Assembly (NCBI GenBank): GCA_040752275.1
Contig: JBFMFH010000109.1
Span: 1-64,000 of the forward strand
Reading direction: 5' to 3'
DNA: 64,000 nucleotides
Source: JBFMFH01 sp040752275
Lineage (GTDB): Bacteria > Acidobacteriota > Vicinamibacteria > Vicinamibacterales > JAKQTR01
Positions 33,969 to 43,987 of this stretch are shown in pieces. The notes under the pieces were generated by a model. It searched no databases. It worked only from the letters and a program-made list of their open reading frames with translations, and had not been told where the DNA came from. The stretch's first letter is position 1; the number at the start of each line of letters is the position of its first letter. A program made the position numbers and the translations under genes.

Positions 33969-34904
33969 TCACCACCGCTTCCGGTTGCGCACCCAGATTC
34001 GCAGCCCGATCGCCAGGCCGTTCACGAGCAGCACGGAGCCGAGCAACACGACCGCGGTGGCGTACGGAACGGCCTCCGGCACGTTGGGGACCTGGGTCGT
34101 CAGGACGTACAGATGCATCGACAACGCCATGGACTGATCGTCGAGGTAGTACGGCAGCAGGCTGCCCCGCTCGACGGCCTTGTAGAGCACGGCACCGGTG
34201 AACATGATCGGCGCCGTCTCTCCCGCCGCACGGCTGACCTGCAGGATGACACCCGTCAGGATGCCGCTGATCGAGTTCGGCAGCACGATGCTGCGGATGG
34301 TCTGCCAGCGGGACGCGCCGACATTCCAGCAGGCCTCGCGGAACGACATCGGCACCGCCGCGAGCGCCTCGCGTGTGCTGGCAATGATGACCGGCAGCGT
34401 CATGATGGCCAGCGTCAGCGAGGCGGCCATCACCGAGAACCCGAGCTTCGCCGCGTACACGAAGGCCCCGAGGCCGAAGAGCGCGTGCACGATGCTGGGC
34501 ACCCCTGCCAGATTGATCACCGCCAGGTTGATGATCCGGTTGAACCACGTGTCCTTGGCGTACTCGTTCAGGTAGACGGCCGCCAGCACGCCGATGGGAG
34601 CAGCCACCGCCAGCGAGATGACCACCAAGTAGATCGTCCCAACGAACGCCGGCCAGATGCCCCCTTCGGTCATCCGGTTTCGGGGCACGTCGAGCAGGAA
34701 CTCCAGGCTGAGGGCCGGCCACGCCTCAATCACCAGGTGCGCGAGGATGGCCACGAGAGGCACCACCATGAACAAGGTCATCGCCAGGAACAGCGCCCGC
34801 GCCGCGAATTCGTGCCGGAGCTTGCGCCGGCCGAACGCCGTTTGCGCAAAGGGGAGCGGAATGCCAGGCTGCGCCATCGCGTCCGGTGGCCGGGAAGACG
34901 CCAT
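33969..34904 (-). CDS. pstA: phosphate ABC transporter permease PstA
   Basis: A 311-residue inner-membrane permease. About six hydrophobic helices are seen, with the EAA-type cytoplasmic loop FREACWNVGASRWQTIRSIVLPNSISGI, which contacts the ATPases, and the segment SRAAGETAPIMFTG typical of PstA. The N-terminal tail of about 30 residues is longer than usual and cytoplasmic. Its start lies six bases after the pstC stop, and its stop meets the pstB1 start. Confidence 0.94.
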   Translation of the reverse strand: MASSRPPDAMAQPGIPLPFAQTAFGRRKLRHEFAARALFLAMTLFMVVPLVAILAHLVIEAWPALSLEFLLDVPRNRMTEGGIWPAFVGTIYLVVISLAVAAPIGVLAAVYLNEYAKDTWFNRIINLAVINLAGVPSIVHALFGLGAFVYAAKLGFSVMAASLTLAIMTLPVIIASTREALAAVPMSFREACWNVGASRWQTIRSIVLPNSISGILTGVILQVSRAAGETAPIMFTGAVLYKAVERGSLLPYYLDDQSMALSMHLYVLTTQVPNVPEAVPYATAVVLLGSVLLVNGLAIGLRIWVRNRKRW

Positions 34905-34910
34905 GGCTGC

Positions 34911-35855
34911 CTACTTCTTCCTGACGCCGCGGATGGCCAGATCCGCCGCGAGATTGACCGCGAAGGTGATCGCGAACAACTGGACGCCGGTGAGGAACAG
35001 CACACGGTAGTGATCGGACCCGGCCGGGGCCTCACCGAGCTCGGCCGCGATGTTCGCCGTCAACGTTCGCACCGAGTCGAGGAGCCCGTGGGGAACCTGA
35101 ACCGCGTGCCCGGTCGCCATGAGCACAGCCATCGTCTCGCCGACTGCCCGGCCGACACCGAGCAGGACGGCGGCCAGCAGGCCGTTCCTCGCCGCCGGGA
35201 GCAGGACGCGGAAGACGAGCTGCCAGCGTGTCGCGCCCATGGCAACCGCCGCCTCCCGGTACGAATCGGGCACCGCCTTCAGCGCATCCTCGCCGATCGA
35301 GACAATGATCGGCACGCTCATCAGGGCCAGGATGACGCCGCCGTTCAGCACGTTGACCCCGACGGGAGCCGACGAGTACTCCACCACGAGGTGGCTGAGC
35401 ACGGTCAGGCCGATGAACCCCCAGACCACGCTCGGGATGGCAGCCAGCAGCTCGATGACGACCTTCAAGGTCTCCTTGAGCCGGGGACCGCAGAACTCGG
35501 AGACGAAGATGGCCGCACCCAGGCCGAATGGCACCGCCAGCGCCATGGCCAGCATCGTCACGCTGACGGTTCCGATCGTCAACGCCAGCGTGCCGTAGCG
35601 GATGTCCGTCACCGACGTGGGATACCACTCGATACTGAACAGGAACTCGAGGGGCTTGAAGTGCCCGGACACGAGCACAGGCGCCGCTTCGCGGAAGATG
35701 AAGAAGAAGATCGCGATCACAAAGACGATGGCGCTGACGCCGCTGAGGCGGATCACCGCCTCGATGCCCTTCTCGCCGAGCACCGACCAGTGGGAGCGCC
35801 TGGGCCGATGCGGGCGGACGGAGCCGGTCATCGGCGTCGTCTCGGTCGCCGTCAC
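34911..35855 (-). CDS. pstC: phosphate ABC transporter permease PstC
   Basis: A 314-residue permease and partner of PstA. It shows the family features: SIEWYPTSVTDIRYGTLALTIGT between the first two helices, the coupling loop YREAAVAMGATRWQLVFRVLLPAARNGL, and GVGRAVGETMAVLMATGH. Its ATG overlaps the pstS stop (ATGA), so binding protein and permease are translationally coupled. Confidence 0.95.
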   Translation of the reverse strand: MTATETTPMTGSVRPHRPRRSHWSVLGEKGIEAVIRLSGVSAIVFVIAIFFFIFREAAPVLVSGHFKPLEFLFSIEWYPTSVTDIRYGTLALTIGTVSVTMLAMALAVPFGLGAAIFVSEFCGPRLKETLKVVIELLAAIPSVVWGFIGLTVLSHLVVEYSSAPVGVNVLNGGVILALMSVPIIVSIGEDALKAVPDSYREAAVAMGATRWQLVFRVLLPAARNGLLAAVLLGVGRAVGETMAVLMATGHAVQVPHGLLDSVRTLTANIAAELGEAPAGSDHYRVLFLTGVQLFAITFAVNLAADLAIRGVRKK

Positions 35856-36775
35856 GGCCGCCTCGCCCTGGCCTCGGGAGGCAGCGGCACGTAGCCGCTC
35901 TCCTCGAGGATGCGCTGGCCGCCGGCGGACAACACCCAGTCGAGGTAGGCTCTGACGGCCTCCTTCGGCTCACCGATCGTGTACATGTGCAACGAGCGGG
36001 CAATCGGATACGTGTGGTTCCAAGTCGCCTCGACCGTGGGCGGATAGGCCGGGTCGCCGGCCTTCGCCGCGACCCTGAGCATCTTCACGCGGGGCGTCGC
36101 GTAACCCATCCCGCTGTAGCCGATCGCACACGGCGTATTGGAGACCAGTTCCACGACCTCTTTCGAGCCATTCAGATCCAGGGAGCCGAGCTTGAAATCC
36201 TTCTTCGACAGCACGCGTTCACGGAAGAAATCGTAGGTCCCCGAACTCGACTGCCGGCTGACCCGGACGATCCGCCCGCTCCCGCATCCGGGAATCACGA
36301 GACCCAACTGCTCCCACCGAGTCAGATCGCCGCCTTCGCGGTAGATACCGGCCAGCTGATCGAACGTGACGACTTCGAGTGGGTTGCTTCTGTGGACGTA
36401 GACGGCCAAGGCGTCGTACCCAACCGTGAAATCCCTCGGGGCCTGGCCGGTGTTGCGCAGGACCTGTTCGGCCTCCTCCTGCTTGATGTTCCGGCTGGCG
36501 TTGGCGATGTCGACCGTGCCCCTGATGAGGGCGGCAATGCCCGTCCCCGACCCGCCTCCGGATACCTCGACGTTCACACCCGCCACGACGGTCTGGTACG
36601 CCTCGGCCCACGCCTGGGCCACGTTCACCACCGTGTCGGATCCCTTGTTCTGGATCGTGATCCCCTCGGCCCGCGGCCGGCACGCGCCGGTCGACACGGT
36701 GACCGCAGGCACGACGACGAGGCACGCCGACAGGGCACGCGCCAAGAACGAAGGGCGGGTCATGCTGACACACAC
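35852..36775 (-). CDS. pstS: phosphate-binding lipoprotein PstS
   Basis: The high-affinity phosphate receptor. The N-terminus is a lipoprotein signal ending VSTGAC, so the protein is anchored at the membrane. The two-lobed domain has phosphate-contact segments GSDTVVNVAQAWAEAY, SGGGSGTGIAALIRGTVDIANASR, and RQSSSGTYDFFRE. The start could be the ATG stated or the one four codons later (MTRPSF). It follows phoU by three bases. Confidence 0.94.
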   Translation of the reverse strand: MCVSMTRPSFLARALSACLVVVPAVTVSTGACRPRAEGITIQNKGSDTVVNVAQAWAEAYQTVVAGVNVEVSGGGSGTGIAALIRGTVDIANASRNIKQEEAEQVLRNTGQAPRDFTVGYDALAVYVHRSNPLEVVTFDQLAGIYREGGDLTRWEQLGLVIPGCGSGRIVRVSRQSSSGTYDFFRERVLSKKDFKLGSLDLNGSKEVVELVSNTPCAIGYSGMGYATPRVKMLRVAAKAGDPAYPPTVEATWNHTYPIARSLHMYTIGEPKEAVRAYLDWVLSAGGQRILEESGYVPLPPEARARRP

Positions 36776-36778
36776 ACG

Positions 36779-37894
36779 CTACTCGCCGTCCACCATCTCG
36801 ACGAGGTCCTGCACATCCGCCCGAAGGCGCGCGTAGGCGGCCTCGTAGGCCGCCGCATCCGGGGCGCCGGCGCCGCCGGCCGACGAGGGCATCCGATGTG
36901 GCCACTCGAGATACACGATTCCCCTCGGCTTGCGGGGAAAGGCCTTTCTCACGGCATCAGAGAGGGCAACGACCACCTGAAACTGATCGAGATCCGGAAT
37001 CTCGTGAATCGCCCGCACCGGGGAGCGCGAGAGGTCGACGCCCTTCGTACGCATGAACTCGATCGCCTGCGTCTCGAGACGGCGGGGCTCGAGCCCGGCG
37101 CTCTCGAAGACCACGCTGGACTTTCCAAGGCTCCGGCCGATCGCTTCCGCCATCTGGCTCAGGGGCCCATTCGTCTCATCGACGAACAGGACGCGGACCG
37201 TCTCCCCGCCCCGATGGCGCGTCGGCCGCCCCGTGCACATGTAGATGACCTCGTGGCAGACGTTGCGGGCCTGGTCCGACGCACGCTCGAGGCGCCGGTT
37301 CACCTGCATCAGGGGATTCAGGGTCTCGAAGCCGAGTTGATTGTCCCGGTACCGAGCCACCAGGTCCTTCCCGAGCACGGCCTTGAGGTTGTCGACCGTA
37401 TCCTCGACCTCGATCGTCCGTTCCGCCAGATCCGCGTCTTCGGTGACGAACGACTTCACCGCGTCGCGTAGCATCGTGATCGTCAGATCGGCCATCTCGA
37501 CGTAGCGCGCCCGGGGAGCCTCCACGGGGATCTCGGCAATCCGCAAGGCCTGCCTGGCAATGTTCTCGGCGTAATCGCCCATACGCTCGAGCTCGAGGCT
37601 GATGCGAATGGCCGCGTAGGCCATGCGAAGCGGGCCGGCGACGGGCTGCTGCCGGACCAGGAACCCCAGACACATGCGGTCGAGTTCCTGCTCCTTTTCG
37701 TCGATGAGCCGGTCCCGCAGGATCACAGAGAAGGCCAGGCGCCGATCGTCCCGCAGCAGCGCCTGCACCGCATCCTGCAGCGCCCTCTCGACGAGACGGG
37801 ACATCTCGGCGACGGTGGTCTTGATCTGCTCGATGTCGCGCTGCATGGACTCTTGGTACCGAGGTGCCTGCGAATGTTGGTCCGATCCGGCCAT
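36779..37894 (-). CDS. PhoU fused to a catalytically dead low-molecular-weight phosphatase (ArsC/LMW-PTP) domain
   Basis: A 371-residue fusion. Residues 1 to about 228 are PhoU, two three-helix bundles with metal-site motifs LELERMGDYAENIA (about 100-113) and RRLERASDQARNVC (200-213). PhoU represses phosphate signalling and links PstB to the PhoR kinase. From residue 233 runs a domain of the LMW tyrosine phosphatase/arsenate reductase fold, but its P-loop, normally FVCxxNxxRS, reads FVDETNGPLSQMAE: the nucleophilic Cys is Asp239 and the Arg is Leu245. It cannot work as a phosphatase by the known mechanism. It heads the pst operon behind an inverted repeat. No phoR or phoB is nearby. Confidence 0.9.
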   Translation of the reverse strand: MAGSDQHSQAPRYQESMQRDIEQIKTTVAEMSRLVERALQDAVQALLRDDRRLAFSVILRDRLIDEKEQELDRMCLGFLVRQQPVAGPLRMAYAAIRISLELERMGDYAENIARQALRIAEIPVEAPRARYVEMADLTITMLRDAVKSFVTEDADLAERTIEVEDTVDNLKAVLGKDLVARYRDNQLGFETLNPLMQVNRRLERASDQARNVCHEVIYMCTGRPTRHRGGETVRVLFVDETNGPLSQMAEAIGRSLGKSSVVFESAGLEPRRLETQAIEFMRTKGVDLSRSPVRAIHEIPDLDQFQVVVALSDAVRKAFPRKPRGIVYLEWPHRMPSSAGGAGAPDAAAYEAAYARLRADVQDLVEMVDGE

Positions 37895-37910
37895 GGTTAT
37901 TCTCTGATCT

Positions 37911-37934
37911 CGATGTTACGTTGGCGTAACGTCG
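37911..37934. promoter_or_regulatory. inverted repeat upstream of phoU-pst
   Basis: A near-perfect 10-base inverted repeat, CGATGTTACG-TTGG-CGTAACGTCG (one mismatch), 17-40 bases before the phoU start. It could be an operator for a regulator of the phosphate operon or an RNA hairpin in the leader. It does not look like the direct-repeat PHO box of proteobacteria. The regulator is unknown. Confidence 0.6.
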
Positions 37935-38042
37935 TCGTGTCTGACGAAACGCACCGGGCTGGTGTCCCGGAACTCTCTTTCTTGCAAGAGGTTACCAGAC
38001 CAGGACAAGCGGAACAAGCGACGGGCGGCATCCGCGCCGCCG

Positions 38043-40151
38043 TCAGATCGCCGCCCTCAGGTCTTCGGGCGTCGTTACGGGGCCCAGGCACGCGAAATCC
38101 CGGCAGACGTACGCCGTTGGGACGCCGTCCCTCATGCTCAGACCCGCCAGCGCCGGCACCAGCGCCGCCAACGCAGCCTGGTGCGCGCCCGGCTCCACAA
38201 TCAGGTGCACGGCGAACGGCGTGTATCGCGCGGCGGCGACCGAGGCGAGGCCGCCCAGCTCCGCGTCACCCCGCGGTCCGATCAGGACGATCTGCTGCTG
38301 CCCGGCGTGGTGGGCGCACAACGCGGCGAGCATCATCGGTACGCTCCGCCCCATCCGGGTCATCCGGTCGGCGAACGCACCGAGCGTCGATTCGATTCGT
38401 TCGTGCCATGCGCGGTCGCCGGTCAAGTGCGCCAGCATCTGGAGATTCATCACCCCGATCGAACTTGCCGCCGGCTCGGCCCCATCGTAGTCGTCCTTCA
38501 GTCGGACCAGCACCGACCGGTCGGTCCCTGTGGTGCTGAACCAGCCCCCGGCGTCGGCGTCCCAGAACAGTTCATCCTGCCGGCGTTGAAGATCGATGGC
38601 CCACTCCAACCAGCCCGGATCGCCATCGGCGGTGAACAGCTCCAGTGCGCCCCAGATCACATACGCGTAGTCGTCCGCATACCCGTCGATAGCCACGTCC
38701 CCCGCCCGGTAGCGCCGCGAGAGGACGCGCGACTCCCGCTTCCACAGCCGGCTGCGGAGGAAGCCGGCCGCCCGTCGCGCCGCGTGGAGGTACTCCACGG
38801 ACCAGCACACCCGGCTCGCCCGGGCCAGTGCGGCGATCATCAGGCCGTTCCACGCAGCCAGGACCTTGTCGTCCAGGTGCGGTCGAGGCCGGGAAGACCG
38901 GGCGTCGAACATCACGCGACGCGCCTGCACCAGGCGTTCGGCGACCACGCGGGCGTCAAGACCGAACTGCTCCGCAAGCGACGGCACTGAACGCGCGACG
39001 TAGAGCAGGTTCTTCGACCCGAACTCACCATGGGGATCGAACGGGGCGTTGCCGCCAGGCTCGATGCCGAAGCGCCTGCGGACCAGATCCGCATCGTCTC
39101 CTACCAGCGCGGCGATTTCGTCGGACGTCCAGGCGTAGAAGGCACCCTCGGACTTGGGCGCGCCGGGCGTGAGCGCGTCCTCGGGAGGCACGCTGTCGGC
39201 GTCTTCGGCCGAATAGAACCCGCCGTCAGGGCCTGTCATGTCGCGCAGGACGTATCGGATCGTGTCCTCGGCCACGTCCCGGTAGGACCTCTCACCGGTG
39301 ACCTGCGAGGCCTCGAGATACGCCAGCACGAGCTGGGCCTGGTCGTAGAGCATCTTCTCGAAGTGCGGCACGCGCCACTCCGCGTCCACGGAGTACCGAT
39401 GGAACCCGCCACCGATGTGATCGCGCATGCCCCCGAAGGCCATCGCCTGGAGCGTCTGCAACGCCATGTCGCGCGCCTGCTCGTTCCCCGTTCTCGCGTG
39501 TTCGCGAAGCAGGAAGAGCAGTTCCGACGGGCGAGGGAACTTCGGGGCATCGCCGAACCCTCCGTGCCGTCGGTCGAAGACGGCGGCCAACTCGGCGACC
39601 CCGCTCGCCAGCACGCCGGGACCCGGCACCTCACCGCACGGCCCGGGTTGGGCCAGATTCGCCAGCCTCCCTGCCAGCCCATCGGCCGACTGCCGGACCT
39701 GGTCGCGGTCCTCCCGCCAGACGCGGGCGATGTCCGCCAGCACGTCGACAAGTCCCGGCCGTCCCCCGCGCGAGCGTGGCGGAAAGTAGGTGCCTCCGTA
39801 GAAGGGCTTCAGATTAGGCGTGAGCCAGACGCTCATCGGCCAGCCGCCCGAGCCAGTCGTCGCCTGAACGAACGTCATGTAGATGCGGTCGACGTCCGGC
39901 CGCTCCTCGCGGTCGACTTTGATTGGAACGAAGTCGCGATTGAGCAGCGCTGCCACCTGCGCGTCTTCGAACGACTCGTGCTCCATGACGTGGCACCAGT
40001 GGCAGGTCGAGTACCCGACCGACAGGAAGATCGGCCTGGCCTCCGCGCGCGCGCGCGCGAATGCCTCGTCACCCCACGGGTACCAGTCGACCGGGTTGTC
40101 TTTGTGCTGGAGGAGGTACGGGCTCTTCTCGAAGGCAAGGTGGTTGGGCAT
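38043..40151 (-). CDS. DUF255 thioredoxin-domain protein (YyaL/SPATA20 family)
   Basis: A 702-residue cytoplasmic protein. The N-terminal thioredoxin-like domain starts with the family phrase FEKSPYLLQHKDNPVDWYPW and has the redox pair in GYSTCHWCHVMEHESFED. The rest is an (alpha/alpha)6 barrel like that of N-acylglucosamine epimerases or six-hairpin glycosidases (GGGFHRYSVDAEWRVPHFEKMLYDQAQL). Its biochemical role is unknown in any organism as far as I know. The ATG sits inside a CGCAATC-type repeat, and the YihY gene stops about 20 bases upstream. Confidence 0.92.
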   Translation of the reverse strand: MPNHLAFEKSPYLLQHKDNPVDWYPWGDEAFARARAEARPIFLSVGYSTCHWCHVMEHESFEDAQVAALLNRDFVPIKVDREERPDVDRIYMTFVQATTGSGGWPMSVWLTPNLKPFYGGTYFPPRSRGGRPGLVDVLADIARVWREDRDQVRQSADGLAGRLANLAQPGPCGEVPGPGVLASGVAELAAVFDRRHGGFGDAPKFPRPSELLFLLREHARTGNEQARDMALQTLQAMAFGGMRDHIGGGFHRYSVDAEWRVPHFEKMLYDQAQLVLAYLEASQVTGERSYRDVAEDTIRYVLRDMTGPDGGFYSAEDADSVPPEDALTPGAPKSEGAFYAWTSDEIAALVGDDADLVRRRFGIEPGGNAPFDPHGEFGSKNLLYVARSVPSLAEQFGLDARVVAERLVQARRVMFDARSSRPRPHLDDKVLAAWNGLMIAALARASRVCWSVEYLHAARRAAGFLRSRLWKRESRVLSRRYRAGDVAIDGYADDYAYVIWGALELFTADGDPGWLEWAIDLQRRQDELFWDADAGGWFSTTGTDRSVLVRLKDDYDGAEPAASSIGVMNLQMLAHLTGDRAWHERIESTLGAFADRMTRMGRSVPMMLAALCAHHAGQQQIVLIGPRGDAELGGLASVAAARYTPFAVHLIVEPGAHQAALAALVPALAGLSMRDGVPTAYVCRDFACLGPVTTPEDLRAAI

Positions 40152-40177
40152 TCCGCAATCCGCAATCCGCAGTCAGG
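40150..40177. repeat. short tandem repeat between the YihY and DUF255 genes
   Basis: Units ATTCCGCAATCCGCAATCCGC followed by AGTCAGG. It spans the DUF255 start codon and the YihY stop codon, so repeat DNA supplies the translation start context. It is the same family as at 7.9 and 12.5 kb. Confidence 0.75.
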
Positions 40178-41156
40178 CTTCGGGAGGGTCGAAGACCGGG
40201 GATGAACCGGCCGGCGCGTGGCGCTCACGGCGCATGCGTGCGTACGATGCCGTGTACTCGACTCCGTAGAGCAAGATGACCGACGAGATGTAGACCCAGA
40301 CCAGGAAGACGACGACCGTGGCAATCGAGCCGTGGACGCTGAAGCGTGTCGGGTCCCGGACATACCACGAGAACCCTTCGAGAGCCACGCGCCAGGCCAG
40401 GGCGGTGAGGACGGCGCCAGGCCACACGTCCCGCAGCCGGACCTTCGTGTTCGGCACGAAGTAGAAGATGAGCCCCACGACGACGACGAACAGCAGGAAT
40501 CCGCCCGTCCGCTCTCCCCATGCAGACAGCGGCACAATCCACGGGTGCCGGCCGGCCATCTGGCCGAACCAGATCGTCGTGTTGGCCTTGGCGACGCTGA
40601 AGAGGCCGAGGCCGGCCACGAGCACGACGCCCGCGGCCAGCATCATCAGGAAGGAGAAGAGCCGGTGTCCCCAGAAGCTGCGGGGCTGCTCGACAGCCCA
40701 CGCATGGTTGACTGCGGTGCTGATCGCACCGAACACCCCATTCGAGGCCCACACCAGCGCCAGCGCGCCACCCACGCCGAACTTGAACCTGGCGTTGCGC
40801 AGGTACTCGAGCTGGGTATCGGCAAAGGCCAGGTGATTCGGAAAATACGCGCGAATGAACCCCAGAATGGGGCTGTGGGCGTCTTCAGCGCCGGTCACGA
40901 AGCCCATGACCGACAGCAGCAGGAGCACGAAGGGAAAGAACGACAGCAGGGCGTAGTACGCGACCGACGCGGCATGCGTCAGATCGTCGCTGTGGAACGC
41001 CACCTCGACGACTCCGCGCCAAGCGGCTCGCGCCATCAGCAGCGCGCCCTCCCGAGCCTGGCTCGCCAGACGCGTGGCGCGACCGCTAACCCAGCCAGCC
41101 ACCTCCGGCAGCGGGTCGAGGGAATCGCTCATCCTCGGTGCGGATTCCAGCCCCAC
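40173..41156 (-). CDS. YihY/BrkB-family inner-membrane protein
   Basis: A 327-residue integral membrane protein with about six helices. The family signature is plain: THAASVAYYALLSFFPFVLLLLSVMG near residue 70, GALALVWASNGVFGAISTAVN, FYFVPNTKVRLRDVWPGAVLTALAW and VWVYISSVILLYGVEYTASYA. The family was once called RNase BN, but that activity belongs elsewhere, and its transport or other role is unknown. A start eight codons later (MSDSLDPL) is possible. The YtxH-like gene lies just upstream. Confidence 0.92.
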   Translation of the reverse strand: MGLESAPRMSDSLDPLPEVAGWVSGRATRLASQAREGALLMARAAWRGVVEVAFHSDDLTHAASVAYYALLSFFPFVLLLLSVMGFVTGAEDAHSPILGFIRAYFPNHLAFADTQLEYLRNARFKFGVGGALALVWASNGVFGAISTAVNHAWAVEQPRSFWGHRLFSFLMMLAAGVVLVAGLGLFSVAKANTTIWFGQMAGRHPWIVPLSAWGERTGGFLLFVVVVGLIFYFVPNTKVRLRDVWPGAVLTALAWRVALEGFSWYVRDPTRFSVHGSIATVVVFLVWVYISSVILLYGVEYTASYARMRRERHAPAGSSPVFDPPEA

Positions 41157-41160
41157 CGGG

Positions 41161-41442
41161 CTAAGACGCCGTGGGCGGCCTCCCGGAACCGCCCCATCCT
41201 CCGCCTGGCCGTGCCGCGGGACGCCTCAGATCTTCGATGGTCTGCCAGCCCTCTTCCGCCGCGACCCGGGCGCGGTCGATGGCCCCGCGCAGACGGCGCA
41301 ACTCGCGGCCGAGGTCCTCGAGCCCGGGCTCCAGACGTTCCCGTACCCGCCGGCCGTCATCGGTCAGGTACAGGTAACCTGCTACTCCGCCCGCCAGGGC
41401 CCCGAGTACCGCCGACAGCAGGATCCTGCTCCGATCGTCCAC
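41161..41442 (-). CDS. small YtxH-like membrane-anchored protein
   Basis: A 93-residue protein. One hydrophobic helix (ILLSAVLGALAGGVAGYLYL) is followed by TDDGRRVRERLEPGLEDLGRELRRLRGAID, a long charged helix, and a Gly/Pro-rich tail. This is the layout of YtxH-type gas-vesicle-like stress proteins. The start is GTG with GGGAGG four bases upstream; longer in-frame starts would put Arg/Gly-rich sequence before the helix. It is followed after four bases by the YihY gene. Confidence 0.65.
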   Translation of the reverse strand: MDDRSRILLSAVLGALAGGVAGYLYLTDDGRRVRERLEPGLEDLGRELRRLRGAIDRARVAAEEGWQTIEDLRRPAARPGGGWGGSGRPPTAS

Positions 41443-41591
41443 TGTCCCTCCCGCGCAGAGGCGCCGACACAGGCTCACCCGTCCGCCACCACCGTGGTCC
41501 GGCTGGCCTCGTGCGATGGCGACAAGATACCCCAAGCGAAGGCCGCGCTCCAATACCGCTGATGCGGGGCAGTATAATCGTCCGGATTCTC

Positions 41592-43199
<1,608 letters not shown>

Positions 43200-43201
43200 T
43201 C

Positions 43202-43987
43202 ATGCCAGATGTCCATCTGCAGGTCCGCCGCGACGGACCCGTCGAGTACGTGACCCTGAATCGTCCGGAGGCCCGCAACGCGTTCAACGAACACGTCATC
43301 GCCGAGCTGACCTCGTGGGCCGAGCGTGCCCGCGCCTCCGAGGGACTTCGCGTCGCCGTGCTGGCCGGCGCAGGCAAGGTCTTCTCTGCGGGCGCCGACC
43401 TCGCGTGGATGTCGAAGATGATGGCTTACTCCCGCGGCGAGAACCTGCGGGACGCCGGCGAGATGGCCGGGATGTTCGCCGCCCTCGACTCGCTGCCGGT
43501 ACCGCTCGTCGGACGGGTCCAGGGCGCGGCGCTGGGCGGCGGTGCGGGCCTCGCCGCCGTGTGCGACATCGTCGTAGCAGCCGACGATGCGGTGTTCGGG
43601 TTCACCGAGGTGAAGCTGGGCATCCTGCCGGCCGTCATCTCGCCCTTCGCGTTGGCGAAGATCGGGCGCTCGGCGGCGCGCGAGCTCTTCCTCACGGGCG
43701 CGCGCTTCACGGCCGCTCGGGCCCGTGAAATCGGGCTCGTCCATGCCGTCGTCCCGGCGGCGGATCTCGATGCCGCGGTGCAGGGGTTCATCAGCGAACT
43801 GCTCGCCTCGGCGCCCGAGGCGACTTCGGCCGCCAAGGCGCTCATCCCGCAGGTGTGGGCCCGGCCGGCGGCAGACGCCTTGGTATTGACCATCGAGGCC
43901 ATCGCGGCGAGGCGCGTCTCGGCGGAAGGCCAGGAAGGGATGCGGGCATTCATGGAGAAGCGCCCGCCGGCGTGGAGCCGGACGTGA
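43202..43987 (+). CDS. enoyl-CoA hydratase/isomerase family protein, probable methylglutaconyl-CoA hydratase
   Basis: A 261-residue crotonase. The oxyanion-hole segments are visible: KVFSAGADLAWMSKM (first) and RVQGAALGGGAGLAAVCDIVVAADDAVFGFTEVKLGILPA (second, with the catalytic glutamate). Set between the two carboxylase genes and before HMG-CoA lyase, it should hydrate 3-methylglutaconyl-CoA to HMG-CoA, the step between those enzymes. It begins two bases after mccB, and the GTG of the next gene overlaps its stop (GTGA). Confidence 0.9.
   Translation: MPDVHLQVRRDGPVEYVTLNRPEARNAFNEHVIAELTSWAERARASEGLRVAVLAGAGKVFSAGADLAWMSKMMAYSRGENLRDAGEMAGMFAALDSLPVPLVGRVQGAALGGGAGLAAVCDIVVAADDAVFGFTEVKLGILPAVISPFALAKIGRSAARELFLTGARFTAARAREIGLVHAVVPAADLDAAVQGFISELLASAPEATSAAKALIPQVWARPAADALVLTIEAIAARRVSAEGQEGMRAFMEKRPPAWSRT

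Noticed and set aside
36779..37960. PHO box upstream of phoU
   Set aside because: No direct CTGTCAT-like repeats could be found; only the inverted repeat is seen.
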